Shown here: positions 1-4,507 of the stretch, piece by piece | How positions within the stretch are numbered: the first letter of the stretch is position 1 | Layout: the number at the start of each line of letters is the position of its first letter | Assembly: GCA_020850025.1 (NCBI GenBank) | Contig: JADZFI010000314.1 | Location: 1-5,386, forward strand | Length of the DNA: 5,386 nt | Origin: Saprospiraceae bacterium | GTDB taxonomy: Bacteria > Bacteroidota > Bacteroidia > Chitinophagales > Saprospiraceae | Direction: 5' to 3' | Position numbers and translations under genes: made by a program | Notes under the pieces: model-generated | The model's input: only the letters and a program-made list of their open reading frames with translations | Databases searched by the model: none | What the model was told of the DNA's origin: nothing

Positions 1-603
1 AACGGTGGCAACTGGAAAGACCGCTGGCATTTCCTGATCGATAACCTAAAAAAAATACCCGTGGCCACCTTGGCCTTGCTGCTGGTATGGTTTCCGCAAA
101 TGTGGTACTGGCATTCCATCACCGGCAAATGGTTCTATTATTCCTATGACGAGGAGGGTTTCAGCAACTGGCATTCGCCTAAAATCCTGAATGTCCTGTT
201 CGACGTCCAAAACGGTCTCTTTGTGTATTCCCCTATACTTCTCATGCCGGTCGCAGGGATGTTTTACGGAATTTGGAAAGGTCGGCGGGAAGCGCTGGGG
301 ACTTTCACCCTGCTGGCCGTATTAACCTACCTGTTTGCCAGCTGGCACACATGGTCGTTCGGCGGTGCATACGGGCATCGCTGTTATGTTGAATGGATGG
401 GCTTCCTTAGCATTCCGTTTTGCTGGTTTTTACAGGAAATAGTAAGCCGATCTTCAAAAGCAAAATGGGTGGTACCAGGTTTGATCCTTTTTTTGATCTA
501 CCTGAGCATCGGATTAACCTACCTGTATCAATGGCCCTGGGAGCGTCCAGACTGGACCTGGGGCAGGTTACTTGAAACGATGGGAAAGTTGTTTGGATTT
601 TGA
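1..603 (+). CDS. C-terminal part of a polytopic membrane protein, GT-C glycosyltransferase-like (5' end outside window)
   Basis: The frame is open from the first base and ends at TGA 601-603, giving the last 200 residues of a longer protein; the GTG at 61 is only an internal codon, since the frame continues upstream. The fragment is rich in Trp, Phe, Tyr and Leu and shows about five hydrophobic segments (fragment residues about 20-36, 72-92, 98-116, 128-146 and 156-176), so it is an inner membrane protein. Segments such as YSYDEEGF (47-54), NGLFVYSP (71-78) and WSFGGAYGHR (118-127) resemble the C-terminal half of the large, poorly characterised membrane glycosyltransferases (PMT/ArnT-like GT-C fold) common in Bacteroidota, which use lipid-linked sugars. 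The catalytic N-terminal loop, normally with an acidic motif, is outside the window, so the reaction cannot be confirmed. It converges on the nitroreductase gene across the palindromic element at 606-740. Confidence 0.7.
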   Translation, partial: NGGNWKDRWHFLIDNLKKIPVATLALLLVWFPQMWYWHSITGKWFYYSYDEEGFSNWHSPKILNVLFDVQNGLFVYSPILLMPVAGMFYGIWKGRREALGTFTLLAVLTYLFASWHTWSFGGAYGHRCYVEWMGFLSIPFCWFLQEIVSRSSKAKWVVPGLILFLIYLSIGLTYLYQWPWERPDWTWGRLLETMGKLFGF

Positions 604-605
604 GA

Positions 606-740
606 TTGTTGAAGAGGCTGTCTCATAAGTAAATTTTACCGCAGAGTCGGAGAGATGCTGAGGTGTAAGCATTACCTCTGCGTCTCCCTGCCTCTGCAGT
701 AGAACTAAAAATGCGACTTATGAGTCACCCGCCTCAACAA
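606..740. repeat. Nested imperfect palindrome, MITE/REP-like intergenic element
   Basis: The outer arms 606-630 and 716-740 are inverted repeats matching at 21 of 25 positions, both ending toward the centre in CTCATAAGT or its complement. A second pair of arms, 641-663 and 675-697, matches at 18 of 23 positions and is built on CGCAGAG/CTCTGCG-type words, with an 11-nt loop at 664-674. The unit therefore folds into one long hairpin of about 135 nt. It starts 2 nt after the stop codon of the left gene and ends 1 nt before the stop codon of the convergent nitroreductase gene. The outer arm word GAGGCTGTCTCA resembles the ends I recall for IS1182-type insertion sequences, so a non-autonomous MITE is plausible, but there is no transposase here and no clear target duplication. 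It may also serve as a bidirectional terminator. Confidence 0.65.
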
Positions 741-741
741 C

Positions 742-1320
742 CTACATCCAAACCGTTTTATCGGCAACATTCCCGCGTTGGCCTGGAACATCGGCGGGCA
801 TCTCGTGCCAGGCGAGGTAGAAAAAGCCCAGACAACGTTCGCCGGCCTCCAGCTGCAGGAAATCGTTCGCTTCCAGAGCAGCCTTGGGTGAAGCCCAGAA
901 GCTTCCCAAGCCCATAGCTGCACAACTGAGCCACATGTTCTGCACAGCCATGGCCACAGAGGCAATTTCTTCAAATTCAGGCAAATTAGCCGCGGGGTCG
1001 GGGTGCAATACAATAGCAATGACCGCACCTGCGCGCAGCGGGTTGGCGCCTGCCGCTTTCATTTTTTCTTCTGAAAACAGATCGGCAGGCGTATTCTTCT
1101 TGTAAAATTCAGACAGGTATTCGGAAAGTTTCTGCCGGCTTTCATCGGAGTGAAACACCTTGAAGCGCCATGGTTCCGTCCGTTTGTGCGTAGGCGCCCA
1201 GTTGGCATTTTCCAGCAGCTGTTCTATTACAACCTTGTCTATTGGTTTGCCAGGCGTGTAAAATTTGGGAAATACAGCACGGCGTTGTTTGATCAGATCG
1301 GAGATGTCAGTAAGTGTCAT
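742..1320 (-). CDS. Nitroreductase family protein, YdjA-like (FMN-dependent NAD(P)H oxidoreductase)
   Basis: This encodes a 192-residue soluble cytoplasmic flavoprotein, a normal length for the compact YdjA-like branch of the nitroreductase superfamily. Family members bind FMN as homodimers and use NAD(P)H to reduce nitro compounds, quinones or related substrates; the physiological substrate is unknown. Visible features are the N-terminal RR pair (13-14) that contacts the FMN phosphate, the block WAPTHKRTEPWRF (41-53) characteristic of this branch, the helix around residues 118-135 leading into MGLGSFWAS (136-144), and the C-terminal GERCLGFFYLAW (160-171). The start at 1320 (MTLTDISDLI) was chosen because it begins the conserved domain. 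The frame stays open up to 1548, but those 76 extra codons translate low-complexity repeats (see 1335-1521) and should not be included. No obvious Shine-Dalgarno sequence precedes the start, as is usual in Bacteroidota. The gene ends 1 nt from the palindromic element. Confidence 0.88.
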   Translation of the reverse strand: MTLTDISDLIKQRRAVFPKFYTPGKPIDKVVIEQLLENANWAPTHKRTEPWRFKVFHSDESRQKLSEYLSEFYKKNTPADLFSEEKMKAAGANPLRAGAVIAIVLHPDPAANLPEFEEIASVAMAVQNMWLSCAAMGLGSFWASPKAALEANDFLQLEAGERCLGFFYLAWHEMPADVPGQRGNVADKTVWM

Positions 1321-1334
1321 AGTTAGTGGTTGAG

Positions 1335-1358
1335 TGTTTTGGTGTTTTGGTGTTTGGG
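1335..1358. repeat. Octamer tandem repeat (TGTTTTGG x3)
   Basis: Two exact copies of TGTTTTGG (1335-1342 and 1343-1350) are followed by a third with one substitution (TGTTTGGG, 1351-1358). The tract lies 14 bp upstream of the nitroreductase start, inside its 5' leader. On the minus strand it reads CCAAAACA, and when translated it gives PKHQNTQ-like peptides that I recall as spurious N-terminal extensions in Bacteroidota gene predictions. Confidence 0.7.
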
Positions 1359-1393
1359 TCTGCATGCGGGTAAAGCCACTGATGCCTGAATGG

Positions 1394-1521
1394 TTTGAGG
1401 GATTTACGTAGGGGCGCCCCTTGTGGTCGCCCTGCCGGTTTGAGGCGTTTAATGTACCGGCGGGTTCAGCAGCCGATGTTTGAGAGATTTGAGGCGTGCA
1501 CAACCCCTCAAACCCCTCAAA
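1394..1521. repeat. Scattered TTTGAGG / CCTCAAA words in the nitroreductase upstream region
   Basis: TTTGAGG occurs on the plus strand at 1394-1400, 1439-1445 and 1488-1494 (with a near copy, TTTGAGA, at 1479-1485). Its complement CCTCAAA occurs at 1506-1512 and 1515-1521. The copies at 1488 and 1506 can pair as a 7-bp stem with an 11-nt loop. A second inverted pair, GCCGGT 1434-1439 and ACCGGC 1456-1461, lies in between. There is no credible gene in 1321-1628; this stretch is a mosaic of short repeats, and I find no good promoter match in it. Confidence 0.5.
1407..1438. repeat. GC-rich hairpin repeat (GTAGGGGCGCCCC...GGTCGCCC type)
   Basis: Arms GGGCGCCC (1412-1419) and GGTCGCCC (1425-1432) form an 8-bp stem with one mismatch around a 5-nt loop, flanked by CGTA on the left and TGCCGG on the right. 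This local GC-rich block stands out from its surroundings. It matches a dispersed intergenic repeat that I recall from many environmental bacterial genomes, where a canonical copy has perfectly complementary arms and its translation appears as a GDHKGRPYV peptide; here the minus-strand frame reads QGDHKGRPYV. The attribution to that family is from memory and needs a search. Confidence 0.6.
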
Positions 1522-1582
1522 CGAACCAATGAAAGACTTGTTCACCAATTCCTAAATAAATGAAACTATATCTCAAAACAGG

Positions 1583-1631
1583 TCGCAAATCGTAAGTCGC
1601 AAGTCGTAAGTCGTAAGTCGTCCGTCGTCTA
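1583..1631. repeat. Heptamer tandem repeat (TCGTAAG) running into the crcB stop codon
   Basis: Five 7-bp units (TCGCAAA, TCGTAAG, TCGCAAG, TCGTAAG, TCGTAAG; 1583-1617) are followed by two decayed units (TCGTCCG, TCGTCTA; 1618-1631) in the same phase. The last unit contains the crcB stop codon (CTA on the plus strand at 1629-1631). Copies are too short and spacer-less for CRISPR. On the minus strand the array lies directly downstream of crcB, so it is in the crcB 3' UTR; it could arise by slippage. Confidence 0.75.
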
Positions 1632-1988
1632 CCCCAGCTTCATCCCGATAACAAGAAAGACCATACAGATCATCAGGTTGGCCAGTATGTTGATAGCAGC
1701 GTATAGGGATTGTCCTCCCAGCCATAGCTGAAGGGTTTCGGCAGTAAATGTGGAAAAAGTGCTGAAGCCACCACAAAAACCTACGGCCAGCAGGAGTCGC
1801 CTTTGTTCGGTGACGCCGGTTCCCAGTTGCTGTTGTAACAAAACACCCATCACCAAACAGGCCAGTGCATTGGATGCCAGGGTAGCCCAGGGGAATCGGG
1901 GAACCAGGGGCTGAATCAACAAACTAAGTCCCCACCGACACAAACTGCCCAATCCACCACCTATGAATACCAGGAGAAAATTCGGCAT
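1629..1988 (-). CDS. crcB: Fluoride ion channel/exporter CrcB (Fluc)
   Basis: This encodes a 119-residue, very hydrophobic protein with four predicted membrane helices, the usual size for the single-domain Fluc family. Two copies form an antiparallel dimer in the inner membrane with two pores that let cytoplasmic fluoride leak out, protecting enolase and pyrophosphatase. Family marks are GGGLGSLCRW (10-19, with the conserved Arg18), PWATLASNALACLVMG (33-48, with the pore Asn40) and GFCGGFSTFSTF (70-81), which carries the phenylalanine box (Phe75 and Phe78) and the GGxST region near the central sodium site. All key positions look intact. It starts at ATG 1988. A strong minus-strand terminator lies just 20 nt upstream (2009-2039), so transcription probably comes through or from within the 1989-2163 leader. 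I looked for a fluoride riboswitch there and did not recognise one. Confidence 0.95.
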   Translation of the reverse strand: MPNFLLVFIGGGLGSLCRWGLSLLIQPLVPRFPWATLASNALACLVMGVLLQQQLGTGVTEQRRLLLAVGFCGGFSTFSTFTAETLQLWLGGQSLYAAINILANLMICMVFLVIGMKLG

Positions 1989-2008
1989 GATTTTGCAAAT
2001 TATTTGGC

Positions 2009-2039
2009 AAAAAAAAACCCCGACTAATTACAGCCGGGG
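2009..2039 (-). terminator. Intrinsic terminator or attenuator just upstream of crcB
   Basis: Read on the minus strand, CCCCGGCT pairs with AGTCGGGG across a 6-nt loop (GTAATT), followed directly by nine T residues. The 8-bp stem contains a G:U wobble on the minus strand where the plus strand would have an A-C mismatch, and the T run is only on the minus side, so the functional RNA is minus-strand. The T run ends 20 nt before the crcB start codon. It could end a small RNA made from 2040-2193, or act as an attenuator in the crcB leader. Confidence 0.8.
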
Positions 2040-2060
2040 CAACAACTAAAAAATTAAGCT

Positions 2061-2138
2061 ATGAAAACAAAAACTTCTTTTGTCGAAACAGTAAGGGCAC
2101 AATCAAGTATGTGCATTGCCAACCGGCATATCTTATAA
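2061..2138 (+). CDS. Candidate 25-residue small protein or leader peptide
   Basis: An ATG at 2061 opens a 25-codon frame (starting MKTKTSFVETVRAQS) that ends with TAA at 2136-2138. The start context is typical of Bacteroidota translation: an A/T-rich upstream stretch (CTAAAAAATTAAGCT) followed by ATG AAA ACA AAA. I do not recognise the peptide; it has one Cys (residue 18), no run of a single amino acid such as a classic attenuation leader would show, and no signal sequence. No plus-strand gene follows, and the hairpin at 2194-2221 would end its transcript. The upstream sequence ATTATTTG (1998-2005) is only one base away from a TAnnTTTG element and has no -33 partner at the right distance. The opposite strand carries the terminator at 2009-2039, so this may be chance. 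Confidence 0.3.
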   Translation: MKTKTSFVETVRAQSSMCIANRHIL

Positions 2139-2193
2139 ACGTCAAAAGGACGAACAAAGTTTATGCCGCAAAACAAGGTGCAAGATAAAAAAG

Positions 2194-2221
2194 AAAATGC
2201 CGCTTGTGCAAGCGGCATTTT
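2194..2221 (-). terminator. Rho-independent terminator of the rplU-rpmA operon, probably bidirectional
   Basis: A perfect 13-bp inverted repeat (AAAATGCCGCTTG at 2194-2206 with CAAGCGGCATTTT at 2209-2221) begins 11 nt after the rpmA stop codon. On the minus strand the stem is followed by CTTTTTTATCTT; on the plus strand TTTT of the stem plus one more T follows. The effective loop is GUGC/GCAC. It should stop transcription of the ribosomal operon and any plus-strand transcript from 1990-2190. Confidence 0.88.
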
Positions 2222-2232
2222 TAACATTTTAT

Positions 2233-2940
2233 TTATTCCGATTTATCCCTGCCGCCGATGAGCATCTCCTGATACTCTTTCAGCTCGTCCCACTTGCCTT
2301 CAGCGGCAAATTTTGCCTGTGCAGGCCAGGAACTTGGGTCGTGAATCTGGTAACGTGGACCGGCAGCATCCAGGATTTCCTTGATGCGCTCCACCGGAGC
2401 CTCAGCCAGTTCAGCCCAGGTATTGATGCCGCCCTCTTTCAACAGGGTTTCAATTTTCGGACCAACACCTTCGATGATCTTCAGATCGTCGAGTTTCGGA
2501 GCTTTATCTTTCTTAGGAGCTGCTGCTTTCTTTTCAGCACCAGCCTCTTCTGCTACTTCAACTGCTGCTACTTCTGCAACTTCCGCTACCGGAGCAGCTT
2601 CTTTCTTTGGTTTTGCAGCCGGTGCGGCTTCTGCTTTAGGAGCTGCAGCTTTTGCTGCTGATTTAACCGGAGTTTCAGCAACTTCGGAGAATGGAATAAC
2701 GCTCACGAAGCGGCGGTCTTTCAAACCGCGCTTGAAAACCACTACGCCGTCGATGCCAGCGTGAAGGGTGTGGTCGCGACCCATGTATACGTTGTTACCC
2801 GCGTGGAATTGAGTTCCGCGCTGGCGAACGATGATGTTGCCTGCAACGGTATGCTGGCCACCAAAAAGTTTTACACCGAGACGTTTACTTTTACTGTCGC
2901 GGCCGTTATCCGAACTACCTACACCTTTTTTATGTGCCAT
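2233..2940 (-). CDS. rpmA: 50S ribosomal protein L27 with C-terminal helix-hairpin-helix extension
   Basis: Residues 1 to about 88 are a complete bacterial L27 (MAHKKGVGSSDNGRDSKSKRLGVK start, FGGQHTVAGNIIVRQRGT, FHAGNNVYMGRDHTLHA), the large-subunit protein whose N-terminus reaches the peptidyl transferase centre. It begins directly with MAHKK, so there is no Firmicutes-type cleaved leader. Ordinary L27 is 85-95 residues; this one has 235. Residues about 91-147 are a low-complexity linker of Ala, Lys, Pro, Glu and Val. Residues about 148-230 form a helical domain with a helix-hairpin-helix signature, LDDLKIIEGVGPKIETLLKE (150-169, hairpin GVG 158-160), then INTWAELAEAPVERIKEIL and a WPAQAKFAAEGKWDELKEYQ tail (205-224). 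Such domains bind nucleic acid non-specifically in other proteins; here rRNA or protein binding is inference. It lies 74 nt downstream of rplU and is followed by the terminator at 2194-2221. Confidence 0.95.
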   Translation of the reverse strand: MAHKKGVGSSDNGRDSKSKRLGVKLFGGQHTVAGNIIVRQRGTQFHAGNNVYMGRDHTLHAGIDGVVVFKRGLKDRRFVSVIPFSEVAETPVKSAAKAAAPKAEAAPAAKPKKEAAPVAEVAEVAAVEVAEEAGAEKKAAAPKKDKAPKLDDLKIIEGVGPKIETLLKEGGINTWAELAEAPVERIKEILDAAGPRYQIHDPSSWPAQAKFAAEGKWDELKEYQEMLIGGRDKSE

Positions 2941-3014
2941 TGTTCAAAAGTGTGAATGTGTGAGAGAAAGTGGTTTTAACAAAACGAATGACTCAGCCTT
3001 CAGGCCTGCTTTCA

Positions 3015-3326
3015 TTACGCTTTGATGGAGTCGATCGTGATTTTGGTGAAAGACTGACGGTGACCGTTCTTCTTCCGGTAGCCCTTGCGGCGCTTCTTGT
3101 GGAATACGATCACTTTGTCGCCTTTCACGTGCGAAAGAACGCTGGCGCTCACTTTAGCGCCTTTAATGTTGGGCACGCCGATGGTTACTTTACCGTCATT
3201 GTCAATCAAATGAACAGTATCGAAACTCACCGCGTCGCCTTCGTTGGCTGCCAGCCGGTGGACGAAGATCTGCTGACCTTCCTCAACTTTAAATTGTTGA
3301 CCGGCGATGGAAACAATTGCGAACAT
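3015..3326 (-). CDS. rplU: 50S ribosomal protein L21
   Basis: This 103-residue protein has the standard L21 length. It opens with FAIVSIAGQQFKVEEGQQI (2-20) and ends with the basic, strongly conserved rRNA-contacting segment VIVFHKKRRKGYRKKNGHRQ (72-91) followed by TKITIDSI. L21 binds 23S rRNA domains and L20 in early large-subunit assembly. It is the first gene of the usual rplU-rpmA pair; the 74-nt gap to rpmA holds no obvious terminator, so the two are very likely co-transcribed. The start at 3326 has an A/T-rich leader without a clear Shine-Dalgarno sequence. Unlike its partner L27 it carries no extension. Confidence 0.97.
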   Translation of the reverse strand: MFAIVSIAGQQFKVEEGQQIFVHRLAANEGDAVSFDTVHLIDNDGKVTIGVPNIKGAKVSASVLSHVKGDKVIVFHKKRRKGYRKKNGHRQSFTKITIDSIKA

Positions 3327-3380
3327 CGTTGTAAATCAATTTTTTAAATGAAAAAGAAAACCTTTCCTTAAAAAGGCGGG

Positions 3381-3412
3381 CAAAGGTACTACGATTTACA
3401 CGAATTAGCAAA
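3381..3412 (-). promoter_or_regulatory. Bacteroidota-type sigma-A promoter of rplU-rpmA
   Basis: On the minus strand a -33 element TTTG (3409-3412) and a -7 element TACCTTTG (3381-3388, exact TAnnTTTG) are separated by 20 nt, the spacing expected for the primary sigma factor of this phylum. Transcription should start near 3375, leaving a leader of about 50 nt. A small hairpin (CCTTT/AAAGG, 3361-3376) sits at the very 5' end of that leader and could protect the mRNA or take part in feedback control; that last point is speculation. Confidence 0.85.
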
Positions 3413-3450
3413 TAAAACCGGAAAGATTATCTCTCCCCATAATGAAGACG

Positions 3451-3473
3451 AAAAGGCCGGCCAACTCGGGCCT
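3451..3473 (-). terminator. Weak terminator candidate after the hydrolase gene
   Basis: On the minus strand AGGCC (3469-3473) can pair with GGCCT (3454-3458) across a 10-nt loop, followed by TTTTCG. The stem is only 5 bp and an alternative GGCC pairing exists, so termination would be modest. It overlaps the last base of the hydrolase stop codon and lies just upstream of the rplU promoter, where a terminator would be expected. Confidence 0.35.
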
Positions 3474-4507
3474 CAGCGATGCTCCTTCACAAAGGTGATA
3501 AAAGCCTGGTAGTAGGCATCTTCTTCTTCAAAATTGTGCGTACTAAACTCAAACATCAGGTATTTCTTATCGGCAGAACTAACCCTGGCATAAAAATCAG
3601 CAGCTAATCCGCTGGGACAAAGGAAGTCGAAGCGGGCGGTACATACCAGTACAGGTACGGTTACATTCGACAAGCTTTCCCGGAACTCGAGGTTGTGCAG
3701 CACCCGGTTAAATTTGCGCCAGAGCGAATTGGTACGGCCAAGGTAATAGGCGGTGATCGGGATATGCTCTGAAAACAGATTATCCCAGATCGGATTTTCT
3801 GAATACGGCTTCACCTCCGGCACAATGGTTTGAGCCCGGCGCGCCAGCAGATTAATTTTCAACGATTGCTCAAAAGAAAAAGGAGGCGCCACCGACTCAC
3901 AATAGTTCAGAATTTCCAGCCATTTATTGGTGTTAACTCCGGCATCAAGGTAGTCGCGCCCGAGGCGGAGCATCATCTCATGACTCAGGCTGTCGTTCAA
4001 GGGATAATTGTGTGTGGCATTGGCATAAATCCAGCCTTTGATGGCTTCGTCCGGCCTGCCGGCCCTGGTCATGTACTGACAGGCCACCATACCGCCGAAA
4101 CTTTTGGACAGAATAAACAGGCTGATGTCCTCGCCATACCTGCTTTTCAACACTTCGATCACGTCTGACAGATCCAGGGCATATTGTTCCAAATCAGCAT
4201 AATCTACGTTGTTATTTCCCTGGGAAGCGCCGGCATTTCGCTGATCAAAATACACCACGGCAGTTTCCGGATGCATCAGGGCCTCCATTTTGCGGGTCAT
4301 GTATTTGTAACTGCTTGCTCCCGGGCCGCCGTGAACCACAATAAGAAACGACCTGCTTTCCGTGTTCCCGCGCACCTGTACCCGCATGGATGCTCCGTCG
4401 TTCTCCACATAGAACACATCGTTGGCATTCGTAGAAAACGTGATCTCCTCCCGATAACAGGAACCAGCCAATATTGCAATCAGAAAAAACAGAATACCTG
4501 CTCTCAT
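3473..4507 (-). CDS. Lipoprotein-like alpha/beta hydrolase, proline iminopeptidase (S33)-like
   Basis: This 344-residue protein starts with a short hydrophobic signal ending in ILAGSC (12-17), an acceptable lipobox with Cys17 as the lipidation site, so it is probably anchored in a membrane and faces the periplasm or outside. The rest is an alpha/beta-hydrolase fold: HGGPGAS (59-65) supplies the oxyanion loop typical of S33 peptidases, VVYFDQRNAGAS (84-95) matches the DQRGxGxS block, and the nucleophile elbow is SKSFGG (134-139) with Ser136; Asp294 (in ARFDFLCP) and His324 (in STHNF) complete the likely triad. The first elbow glycine is replaced by Ser134. A helical cap spans about 165-265. 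The S33-like motifs suggest peptide, amide or ester hydrolysis, but the substrate is unknown. Its ATG overlaps the TGA of the upstream gene (ATGA, 4504-4507), implying translational coupling. Confidence 0.85.
   Translation of the reverse strand: MRAGILFFLIAILAGSCYREEITFSTNANDVFYVENDGASMRVQVRGNTESRSFLIVVHGGPGASSYKYMTRKMEALMHPETAVVYFDQRNAGASQGNNNVDYADLEQYALDLSDVIEVLKSRYGEDISLFILSKSFGGMVACQYMTRAGRPDEAIKGWIYANATHNYPLNDSLSHEMMLRLGRDYLDAGVNTNKWLEILNYCESVAPPFSFEQSLKINLLARRAQTIVPEVKPYSENPIWDNLFSEHIPITAYYLGRTNSLWRKFNRVLHNLEFRESLSNVTVPVLVCTARFDFLCPSGLAADFYARVSSADKKYLMFEFSTHNFEEEDAYYQAFITFVKEHR

Noticed and set aside
705..1105. Open frames at 705-1028 (-), 711-917 (+) and 884-1105 (+)
   Set aside because: They overlap the nitroreductase gene in other frames, show no family features and have compositions typical of shadow frames.
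1321..1548. A 76-codon N-terminal extension of the nitroreductase, starting at 1548
   Set aside because: The extra residues translate tandem and palindromic repeats, have no domain character, and the conserved family domain begins right after the ATG at 1320.
1583..1631. CRISPR array
   Set aside because: The repeat unit is 7 bp with no spacers, no leader and no cas genes nearby.
1573..1776. 67-codon minus-strand ORF overlapping the 3' part of crcB
   Set aside because: It lies in a different frame from crcB and its C-terminal end is the translated heptamer array; it has no independent support.
1989..2193. Fluoride riboswitch upstream of crcB
   Set aside because: The conserved core (GAUG near the 5' end, CUGAUG..CC and the pseudoknot pairing) could not be found on the minus strand by eye; only the terminator is present. 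A covariance search could overturn this.
2116..2764. Long plus-strand open frames opposite rpmA (181 and 127 codons)
   Set aside because: They are antisense to the L27 linker; their Cys/Phe- or Ala/Ser-rich low-complexity composition is what the reverse of Ala/Lys/Glu codons gives. L27 homology fixes the real strand.
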